Origin: Planctomycetota bacterium
Lineage (GTDB): Bacteria; Planctomycetota; PUPC01; JACPCR01
Assembly: GCA_030740295.1 (NCBI GenBank)
Contig: JASLXP010000541.1
Location: forward strand, 1-21,805
Reading direction: 5' to 3'
DNA: 21,805 bases
Below, one piece after another: positions 1 through 6,355 of the stretch. Made by a program: the position numbers and the translations under genes. Below the pieces are notes generated by a model that had not been told where the DNA came from, ran no database searches, and saw only the letters and a list, made by a program, of their open reading frames with translations. Positions within the stretch are counted from its first letter, which is position 1. Each line of letters starts with the position of its first letter.

Positions 1-1536
1 AGCCATCCCGTCCAGGCATGACCCGTCCCGGCCAATGCCGACCTGGAAGTAATCCTGCATAGCACCTGCGGCGATCTTTTCCCACTCCATGCGGGTGTGC
101 TCGTCCATCTCTCCTTCGAGCGCCAGTGCCGCCATTCCAAGAGGGGCATTGAAAAGAGGGCACCAGTCAAACGCCCGATAGAAAGACGGCCTGCCGAGCC
201 CGAAGAAACTGACCTTGGAGGATCGGGCCATGAGCGCCCCCTGGTTTATCAGCCCAGCGCGCGCCACTTTCCTCTGGTCTTCACTTAGAAAGCCGAAACC
301 AAGATCGTAGACCAGGGCAAGTTGAGCGAGAAGGTTGTAGTTGGCTTCCTTCGCGGCCCCGGCATGCGCGGCCAGAGAAAGTATGGCTCTCCTTGCGCGT
401 GGTAGTTCTTCTTTCTTCTCCGTCACCAATGCATGGAACACGGTAAAGCTGAACGCATCCTGATTGCCCGGCGGCTTTGTCTGAAGATTTCCTTTGTCCA
501 GGATTTCTTCGCAGTACGATTTTTCCGGGCCGTCATCCGCCCATGCTTTCTTGAGTTCCTTTTCCAGGTAGCCCCAGCTTCGCGCAACGAACGTTGACTT
601 CGCCATGTGCGTTCTGATCTTCGGCAGGTCTTGCGCGCTGAAAAAGATCCTTGGATGCGCCCCATGGGATGGACGTTTCAATCGGCTGTGCGGATCGGGC
701 TCAGGCTCTCCGGAACTGGCAGTCACTGGAGATGCCGGGACGCGGTCACGCTTCTTCCAAAGCGACGCGCCTTGAGGCAATTCGTCCGCAACGCAGCGAA
801 ACCCCAGGTCACCCGACCTGATATCAAAGAGAGCGGGCGTTCTGCGGGAGCAGCGCAGGTTTTCGGGCACATTCGCCCAGTCACCACCTCGAACGATCCT
901 CTCATCTGTTCCTTCCACCTGCGTGCTCGTCCACTCAAGGACATTGCCCGCCATGTCCCGGCAGCCGTGAGGGGATGCCCCCGCGGGACAGCTTCCAACG
1001 GGCCGAGGCCCATTGCCCCGCGTGCGGAAGAACACCGCTCGTTCGCTGGTGGGCTCGTCGTTGCCCCAGGGATATTTTCGGCCGTCCGTCCCGCGGGCTG
1101 CTTTCTCCCACTCTTTTTCAGTGGGCAACCGCTTATCTGCCCAATTGGCGTAGGCAACAGCGTCTTCGTAATTGACAAAAGTAACGGGAAGGTCACGAAT
1201 CTCGATATTCGGTTCTTCCCCTTCCCAGTGAGGTGGCGGAGGATGTTTTGTCGCCTTCACGAATTCGGCGTATTCACCATTCGTGACTTCAAACCGATCG
1301 ATGTAAAAGCTATCCACCCGTTCCTTCCGTTCCAAGACAAAGAAGTCACGCTTGCACAGGTTTTCCGGCTCGCGTTCCTTCTCTCCGAAAACGAACTCTC
1401 CGGCTGGAATCAGGATCATCTCTTTCATGAGCGGGTCACGACCTTCGCCTCTGGCGTCCGTCACCACTGTGCACAGAACGAAAGAAACGACCAACAGAAA
1501 GAGCAGAGAGGAAGATTCATTCAAAAGAACAGCCAT
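1..1536 (-). CDS. Secreted FGE-like domain fused to heparinase/alginate-lyase-type domain (3' part beyond left edge)
   Basis: Reading the minus strand from ATG at 1534-1536 gives 512 residues without a stop to the window edge, so the C-terminus is missing. The N-terminus has a hydrophobic signal-peptide stretch (LLFLLVVSFVLCTVV, about residues 11-25). Residues about 40-245 form an FGE/sulfatase-modifying-factor fold: IPAGEFVFGE, IDRFEVTNGEYAEF, RLPTEKEWEKAARG, YPWGND, RDMAGNVLEWT, RIVRGGDW and a closing GFRC. The two active-site cysteines that genuine FGE carries shortly after the GGS/GGD motif are not present (GGDWANVPENLRC), so formylglycine formation is unlikely. From about residue 290 the sequence changes to HPRIFFSAQDLPKIR and a helical region (NYNLLAQLALVYDLGF, FDWCPLFNAPLGMAALAL), as in the toroid domain of heparinase II/III or alginate-lyase-like proteins. 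A role in polysaccharide binding or cleavage outside the cytoplasm is inferred. The heparinase assignment is less certain than the FGE one. Confidence 0.8.
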   Translation of the reverse strand, partial: MAVLLNESSSLLFLLVVSFVLCTVVTDARGEGRDPLMKEMILIPAGEFVFGEKEREPENLCKRDFFVLERKERVDSFYIDRFEVTNGEYAEFVKATKHPPPPHWEGEEPNIEIRDLPVTFVNYEDAVAYANWADKRLPTEKEWEKAARGTDGRKYPWGNDEPTSERAVFFRTRGNGPRPVGSCPAGASPHGCRDMAGNVLEWTSTQVEGTDERIVRGGDWANVPENLRCSRRTPALFDIRSGDLGFRCVADELPQGASLWKKRDRVPASPVTASSGEPEPDPHSRLKRPSHGAHPRIFFSAQDLPKIRTHMAKSTFVARSWGYLEKELKKAWADDGPEKSYCEEILDKGNLQTKPPGNQDAFSFTVFHALVTEKKEELPRARRAILSLAAHAGAAKEANYNLLAQLALVYDLGFGFLSEDQRKVARAGLINQGALMARSSKVSFFGLGRPSFYRAFDWCPLFNAPLGMAALALEGEMDEHTRMEWEKIAAGAMQDYFQVGIGRDGSCLDGMA

Positions 1537-1708
1537 TCCGATTTGCCCAGTTTTTTTAGCTGTATGCCAGAAGACCTGTCTCGGAGGCCTATAGTGCGAA
1601 CATTCTGATTGTGATCTTATCCTTTTGCGACCGGAGAAGCTGAAGATTAGAACCTGGCTGGATCTCGTCCCGCTCTTACCAACACTGAACCACCTGGAAC
1701 AATCCAAA
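1537..1708. promoter_or_regulatory. Divergent intergenic region (probable promoters for both flanking genes)
   Basis: These 172 bases separate the starts of two divergent genes, so promoters for both should lie here. A TATAGT near 1590 could be a -10 element for the plus-strand gene, but I see no convincing -35 partner. No operator-like palindrome stands out. Confidence 0.35.
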
Positions 1709-3070
1709 ATGCTCGACATCAGCTCCCGTCTTCAGTTGTTCGTCGATGACCAACTCACAGATCGCCTGGATGGTGTTCAGCACCGTCTTCACCATCCCGT
1801 TCCCCGCGAGGTCGCGCTGACCATTGACCAGCCGTGGGAGAAGCTCTGGCAGAGAGACGAGAGTCTTGACCCAACCCCTTTTGGCTATTCCTCGGTAATG
1901 AAGGACGGTGACATATACCGCATGTACTATACGTGGGACGTCGGACGCAGACGGGGTTGTCTGACCGGCTATGCTGAAAGCCGGGACGGCATCGTCTGGG
2001 AGAAGCCAAATCTTGGCATCGTTGAGTTTGAGAGATCGAAGGACAACAACCTGGTCTGGGTCGGACCGCGCCACTTCGACTTCACTCCCTTCCGGGACGC
2101 CAATCCGGATGCCAACCCCGACGAGCTTTATAAGACCCTCATCGGACTGCCCCACGTTCCTCTCGCTTCGCCTGACGGAATCCATTGGCGGCAGTTGAAA
2201 GAAGAAGCAGTCCTGACCGACGGTGCCTTCGATTCGCAGAACATCGTTTTCTGGGATACCGATCTGAAGTGCTACGTGGCCTACTACCGTGATTTCGTCA
2301 AGGCTGAGGGCGAAAGCATCCGAGTCATCAAACGAGCCGTCTCCGGCGATTTTCTCGACTGGCCGCCGGGCGAATTGCTCGACTACGGCGGCGCGCCTTT
2401 AGAGCACTTCTATACCAACGGAATCATTCCGTACTACCGGGCGCCCGATCTTTATGTCGGTTTCCCCATGCGATTCGTTCCTGGGCGCAAGGCCGTTCCT
2501 GAGCACTCGGCGGACGGCGTATCCGATGCCGTCTTCATGTTCAGCCGCGACGGTCTGCATTGGGATCGTCGATTCATGGAAGGTTTCGTCCGACCGGGTC
2601 TCGATCGTGAAAACTGGACGGAACGAAACTTCCTGATGACATGGGGCATCGTGCCTGCCGGCCCGGCAGAGATGTCGATCTACTGGGTGGAACACTTTCG
2701 GCACCCAACAAATCGAATCCGCCGCGGCGTTTTGCGGACGGATGGTTTTGTATCAATCAATGCCAGCTACAAAGGTGGCCAGGTGTTAACGAAGCCGTTG
2801 ATGTTTCAGGGCGGCAGGCTTCTCCTCAATTATTCGACGTCCGCCGTGGGCAAATTAAGAGTCGAGCTACTCAGTGAATCGGGTGAACCGGTGGCGGGGT
2901 TTTCCGGCGAAGACGCTCCGGATATTTACGGCGATCAGGTGAAGGGTGAATACCGCTGGAATTCCGAGACGGATATCAGCCAACTGGCAGGAAAACCGAT
3001 CCGTTTGCGTCTCAGCTTGAAGGACGCTGACCTCTATTCATTTCGGTTCTGCGGCCCGGACGGGCTCTAA
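1709..3070 (+). CDS. Glycosidase-like five-bladed beta-propeller protein (GH32/GH43-type superfamily)
   Basis: The 453-residue protein starts at ATG 1709, so that it opens with the family-like segment LFVDDQLTDRLDGVQHRLHHP. An in-frame TTG at 1625 would add 28 residues that look unrelated. Repeated blade-like strings (YRMYYTW, LTGYAESRDGIVWEKP, NIVFWDTDLKCYVAYYRDF, DAVFMFSRDGLHWDRRF) are typical of GH32/GH43-like propellers in which each blade ends in a tryptophan-rich strand. Residues from about 340 to the end (GRLLLNYSTSAVGKLRVELL, LAGKPIRLRLSLKDADLYSFRFC) form a beta-sandwich tail seen in many planctomycetal relatives. No obvious signal peptide follows the chosen start. Catalytic acids cannot be assigned from sequence alone and the substrate is unknown; sucrose, fructan or another glycan are all possible. 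It diverges from the FGE-heparinase gene and overlaps the stop of the next, convergent gene. Confidence 0.8.
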   Translation: MLDISSRLQLFVDDQLTDRLDGVQHRLHHPVPREVALTIDQPWEKLWQRDESLDPTPFGYSSVMKDGDIYRMYYTWDVGRRRGCLTGYAESRDGIVWEKPNLGIVEFERSKDNNLVWVGPRHFDFTPFRDANPDANPDELYKTLIGLPHVPLASPDGIHWRQLKEEAVLTDGAFDSQNIVFWDTDLKCYVAYYRDFVKAEGESIRVIKRAVSGDFLDWPPGELLDYGGAPLEHFYTNGIIPYYRAPDLYVGFPMRFVPGRKAVPEHSADGVSDAVFMFSRDGLHWDRRFMEGFVRPGLDRENWTERNFLMTWGIVPAGPAEMSIYWVEHFRHPTNRIRRGVLRTDGFVSINASYKGGQVLTKPLMFQGGRLLLNYSTSAVGKLRVELLSESGEPVAGFSGEDAPDIYGDQVKGEYRWNSETDISQLAGKPIRLRLSLKDADLYSFRFCGPDGL

Positions 3071-4200
3071 AACGGATGGTAAGGTCCCTTATCTTCGTAC
3101 AGCCTGCTGTAACGCTCTACCTGATCTTCATCCAGTTCAATGCCCAGGCCGGGACGGTCCGGAACCGCGATGTGCCCATCTTCAAACTTCAGCAAACCCT
3201 CTCGAACAATGTCCTTTTCGAGGAGCTGATGCATCACCTGATTCCCGTCCGTTTGGTTCGGTATAGTCGCCAGAACCTGCAATGAGGCCAGAGTACTGAT
3301 GCCCGTTTCGCCCATCACGCCGTGGCGGCATATGGGCAGGCCCCCGGCCGCGGCGACCGCCGCGACTTTCTTCAGGCCCAGCAGACCCCCGGCCTCGTGG
3401 TGGCCCACCGTGATCACGTCTGCTGCCTCCTTCCGGATGGCTGCCAGTGCTTCGTGTTCCGTGAAGCATCCCTGATCCAGGGCGATTGGAATGGGGACGG
3501 CCGCTCGGATGCGTGCCATCCCGTCAAGATTGGTCCAGTGCACCGGCTGCTCCGCGAAGTCGATGTTGAAAGGGGCCATCTTATGGAGCAGTTGGATGGC
3601 CTCGCCCACTTGCCATGCCTGATTCGCGTCTACCCGCAGCTTTGCATCATCACCGACCGCGTCGCGGATGGCCTTCACACAGGCCAGGTCTCTTTCGTGG
3701 CTGATTCCGACTTTCAGATACAGCACGTCAAAGCCGCGTTCCCGCCACATTTGCGCGTCCTCTGCCAGCCTCTCCGGTTCATGTCCCTGCAGAAACCCAA
3801 AGTAACTGATCCGCTCATGATACATCCCGCCCATCAGGCGATGAACGGGCTGCCCGCATGCCTTGCCCATGATATCCCAGAGCGCCATCTCCACTCCGGC
3901 AAGAGCCTGATGTGCGAAGCGTCGAGTGTCGCCCCATTTGCCGCGCCGGTAAAAGCGGTAAAGGAATTTTTCGATGTTGAAAGGGCTCTCTCCCTCGATA
4001 GCTCGGGCCGCCGCTCGCACGACACCCAGTACGGCCTCTGCAGATCGATCACCGCAGGCCTCACCGATACCGATGATCCCCTCATCAGTCTCTATTTCCA
4101 CCAACACGCAATTGCAGCCCAGGGGCGAGCCATGGCTGTAGTGATAGGGCTCTTTGTTGGGTAAAGCGAGCACCTTCGTTCTGACTTTTGTGACTTTCAT
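3067..4200 (-). CDS. Mandelate racemase/muconate lactonizing enzyme family protein (enolase superfamily)
   Basis: This 377-residue protein has the usual family length. The N-terminal capping domain spans about residues 1-125 and includes VLVEIETDEGIIGIGEA and ALAGVEMALWDIMGKACGQPVHRLMGG. The barrel carries the metal ligands D191 (RVDANQAW), E217 (FAEQP) and D242 (ALDQG), plus K163 in YLKVG. The first lysine of the usual KxK pair is a tyrosine here. H293 (CRHGVMGE) sits where mandelate racemase has its catalytic histidine. Two adjacent histidines (H267, H268) occur at the next barrel strand, where racemases have aspartate and MLE has lysine. Dehydration or epimerisation of a sugar acid or related carboxylate is likely, but the substrate cannot be named. 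The ATG at 4198-4200 lies after a weak GGA. The TAG stop overlaps the TAA stop of the convergent glycosidase-like gene. No downstream partner on the same strand is present. Confidence 0.9.
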   Translation of the reverse strand: MKVTKVRTKVLALPNKEPYHYSHGSPLGCNCVLVEIETDEGIIGIGEACGDRSAEAVLGVVRAAARAIEGESPFNIEKFLYRFYRRGKWGDTRRFAHQALAGVEMALWDIMGKACGQPVHRLMGGMYHERISYFGFLQGHEPERLAEDAQMWRERGFDVLYLKVGISHERDLACVKAIRDAVGDDAKLRVDANQAWQVGEAIQLLHKMAPFNIDFAEQPVHWTNLDGMARIRAAVPIPIALDQGCFTEHEALAAIRKEAADVITVGHHEAGGLLGLKKVAAVAAAGGLPICRHGVMGETGISTLASLQVLATIPNQTDGNQVMHQLLEKDIVREGLLKFEDGHIAVPDRPGLGIELDEDQVERYSRLYEDKGPYHPF

Positions 4201-4281
4201 TGTTCCAGGTCAGTAAGTTTGGGGCGCCGAGCATCGGAGAGCCGGGCCGTGGTGTGACACTCGTGTATTTCTCATCCCACC

Positions 4282-4507
4282 GGATGGCAGGGCCATCCCA
4301 CGTGTGTTAGCCCTGAAGGGGCCGAGGCAAATAGCTCCGGGTTTTAACCGGTTTTAACCCGGGGAAATTGGAGAAAACCAACAATAGCCCTGAAGGGGCG
4401 GGGGCAACGAAGCTCAATTTCCCTTCGCCCCTTCGGGGCTTGATTCGGAATATTTGCGTCCACCCCGGGTTCAAACCCGGGGCTACCTGCCTAAGTCCCT
4501 TCGGGAC
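4282..4507. repeat. Cluster of short GC-rich palindromic repeats (REP-like)
   Basis: At least seven palindromes occur. GGATGGC/GCCATCC has a 3-nt loop (4282-4298). AGCCCTGAAGGGGC occurs twice (4309-4322 and 4386-4399). CCGGGTT/AACCCGG surrounds a central AACCGGTT (4337-4362). GCCCCTTCGGGGC lies at 4427-4439. CCCCGGGTT/AACCCGGGG has a 2-nt centre (4463-4482) and is followed by CTAC. GTCCC/GGGAC has a TTC loop (4495-4507). The left part read on the minus strand and the right part on the plus strand follow the same order: a CCCCGGGTT palindrome, then GCTAT or GCTAC, then TGCC, then a CCCTTC(A/G)GGG palindrome. The cluster is therefore partly an inverted pair of one composite unit. Such elements resemble REP-type dispersed repeats. 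No transposase is nearby. Confidence 0.8.
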
Positions 4508-4592
4508 ACAATTCACAGGCGCTAAACAGGTACGGCAGCCTTCGCCGCAACCAAAAAGAACTGCTGATTATCTGAAACCACTTCAGAAATCC

Positions 4593-4701
4593 GAATAAAG
4601 AATGATGATTGCTGATTTTTGATTTCTGAAGTCAAGCATTCGTTCAAGCAGCACATTTCTGACTTCGAAAATCAGAAATCAAAAATCATCATTCTTTATT
4701 C
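4593..4701. repeat. Long imperfect AT-rich inverted repeat
   Basis: The left arm (4593-4634) begins GAATAAAGAATGATGATT and the right arm (4660-4701) ends AATCATCATTCTTTATTC, exact reverse complements over the outer 18 bases. Inside them, both arms carry TTTTTGATTTCTG-type runs with small offsets, and they end at the loop with AAGTCA/TGACTT. The loop is about 25 nt (4635-4659). The base composition is much more AT-rich than the flanks. It could be a remnant of a small non-autonomous mobile element or a strong cruciform/terminator-like structure. No coding capacity is seen. Confidence 0.75.
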
Positions 4702-4856
4702 AATTCCTGAGCGGGCCGCAAGTGTTGGTGCGGCTGAATGTTGAATCATGGATTCTGAGTCACTTTCAAAGATTTCTTTGCTAAAAAGCAAAACTTCCAC
4801 GGTTAACCTGTGCACGGGCCAACCCAAGATTACTCGTCATGAACTGAAAGCACGAC

Positions 4857-6170
4857 TCAACCGACAACCCCTGGTATACCGGCATCATTCCTCACGGCTA
4901 TTTTGAAAGGGTGGACCGTCAGTTTCTTGTGGCCAGGAGTGCTTTGCGGGCCACAGCCACAGACGTAGTTGACCGCGTTCATACCCAGCTTGCTGCTGAA
5001 CTCGTTCCACATCTTCCAGTTTTCGGTTGAGAGGGAAACAGGCACTTCTCGATCATGCCTGCGAATCTCGTTCAGATGATGATCGTAGATTTCTTTTCGC
5101 ACCCAGGCCGGGAAAGGCTGCGCTCGGGTATCCTTGACTTCCTCTCGGCCTTCTTCAGCGGCTTGGAGGAAATCCTGATCCAGCAATTCCGTTGGCAGCC
5201 TTCGCTTCATTTCGTCGACGTCCATCCACATGAAACAGCACAGACTGATGACGTCCGGTTGAGTCTCTTCAAAAATCAGCCTGATGGTTTCTGAAGCGTC
5301 CTCACGCCAGTTCACAACGGGGATGATAGGTTTGAATTTGTAGCGAATCTGATAGCCGGCTTCCTGGGCGATCCTTGCTGCTTCGATACGTTGCTCTGTT
5401 GTGCCTGTGTCGGGCTCTATTTGCCGGCTCTGGTTCGGGCCGCTGATGCTCCAGACGATGATGGTGTTGCCATTGTGTTTCAAGTCGCGCATCCATTCCG
5501 TGTTCCAGGTCTTGGTATGGATGATCAGATAGCGGTCATCCAAAGTGCCAAAGTATTCGATGAGTGGGCCGAGGCAGCCCAGTTCAGGCTCGAGGCCAGG
5601 GGGATCGGCATCATCGTCCAGCAGGTAGGTCGTCTGCCACGGGTGTTTTTCAATGAGGTCGCCAAGATGCTGGCAGTATTCCTCGACATTCACCATTCCT
5701 ACGAGCAGCCCGCCCAAGGCGCAGTAACTGCATTTATGGATGCAGCCATTCTGAAGGTGGATACGCCAGCAGGGCCTGCAGACTTTATCGTCTTTGAACT
5801 TGTCAGTGCACAGGTTGGCGTCAAACCAGTGGAAAGCCCCAGCACCGACGAGTGGCTGAAGTGAACCGCTCTTGACGCCGCCATCGGCCAGAGCCTGCAG
5901 CCTTTCCTTTTTCTTTTCCGGGCCGTCGAAACGGAATGTATTGAACAACAGGATCGGGTCTACAGGACCCTCGGGGAGCGTGCCCATCGCTTTTCGTCCC
6001 CTCAGCAAACCATCCTTCAAGATCATCTCTGGGAGCTGGTCGTCGTTGTAGGTAATGATCTCTTTTGGTTGTCTCAGGGCAGCGACAACGCGCTCAACAC
6101 GGGCGCGATACGACGCTTCGGCCATGACTGTCTCGTGAGCATAAACTGCCGGTGGGTCTATATCGTACAT
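4857..6170 (-). CDS. Radical SAM protein, spore photoproduct lyase-like
   Basis: This 437-residue protein carries the CX3CX2C iron-sulfur motif at C143, C147 and C150 (NGCIHKCSYCALGG), the [4Fe-4S]/SAM site of radical SAM enzymes. The CX3CX2C spacing, the N-terminal segment before it and the barrel strands after it (TTYLLDDDAD, LIIHTKTWN, IIVWSISGPNQSRQIEPDTGTTEQRI, YQIRYKFKPIIPV) match the SplB-like family, whose founder repairs the spore photoproduct in DNA. Extra cysteines are notable: C131/C134 (CRPCW) just before the motif, a CC pair in ISLCCFMW, and C404/C406 (VCGCG) near the end. These could ligate a second cluster or a metal. The protein is cytoplasmic with no signal peptide. The start ATG at 6168-6170 has no strong ribosome binding site. 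Non-spore-formers carry relatives of unknown substrate, so photoproduct repair should not be assumed. Repeat-rich gaps isolate the gene on both sides. Confidence 0.85.
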   Translation of the reverse strand: MYDIDPPAVYAHETVMAEASYRARVERVVAALRQPKEIITYNDDQLPEMILKDGLLRGRKAMGTLPEGPVDPILLFNTFRFDGPEKKKERLQALADGGVKSGSLQPLVGAGAFHWFDANLCTDKFKDDKVCRPCWRIHLQNGCIHKCSYCALGGLLVGMVNVEEYCQHLGDLIEKHPWQTTYLLDDDADPPGLEPELGCLGPLIEYFGTLDDRYLIIHTKTWNTEWMRDLKHNGNTIIVWSISGPNQSRQIEPDTGTTEQRIEAARIAQEAGYQIRYKFKPIIPVVNWREDASETIRLIFEETQPDVISLCCFMWMDVDEMKRRLPTELLDQDFLQAAEEGREEVKDTRAQPFPAWVRKEIYDHHLNEIRRHDREVPVSLSTENWKMWNEFSSKLGMNAVNYVCGCGPQSTPGHKKLTVHPFKIAVRNDAGIPGVVG

Positions 6171-6208
6171 TTTTGTTATCTGCCTGGGCTGGAAGTTGTG
6201 AAGAAGAT

Positions 6209-6347
6209 CACAGGTCTGGAGACCTGTGCTACGTGAGTGCAGCGTGGATGTTGGACCAAAGATTTACTGATGGCAGGCTGGCTGCTGCCTGCCGTGAGCC
6301 CGGACAAAATGTATGAGCTCACAGGCTGGCAGCAAACCTGTGGCTAC
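6209..6347. repeat. Three palindromic repeats between radical SAM gene and large secreted-protein gene
   Basis: The first is CACAGGTCT-GG-AGACCTGTG (6209-6228), a 9-bp stem with a 2-nt centre, followed by CTAC. The second is GGCAGGC/GCCTGCC with an 8-nt loop (6272-6293). The third is CACAGG/CCTGTG with an 11-nt loop (6320-6342), followed by GCTAC. They sit just downstream of the stop of the 1336-residue gene and upstream of the radical SAM gene. One could act as a transcription terminator, but none has a T-run. Confidence 0.75.
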
Positions 6348-6355
6348 GACCGCTG

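Larger units (their letters stand above)
4201..4856. other. Gene-free region filled with palindromic repeats
   Basis: These 656 bases separate two minus-strand genes and carry no convincing CDS. The first half (4282-4507) is a cluster of GC-rich palindromes and the second (4593-4701) an AT-rich inverted repeat; both are listed separately. Positions 4201-4281 and 4702-4856 look like plain spacer. A 52-codon plus-strand frame at 4748-4906 was considered and rejected. Confidence 0.75.

Noticed and set aside
607..1608. 333-codon plus-strand frame at the left edge
   Set aside because: The minus strand here encodes clear FGE motifs with a signal peptide, so the plus-strand frame is a shadow.
3322..4164. 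280-codon plus-strand frame opposite the enolase-superfamily gene
   Set aside because: The minus strand carries all metal-ligand motifs; the plus frame has none.
4748..4906. 52-codon plus-strand frame containing ITRHELKARLNRQPL
   Set aside because: The string faintly recalls the start of rhodanese-domain proteins, but the frame is short, ends inside the antisense radical SAM gene and has no ribosome binding site.
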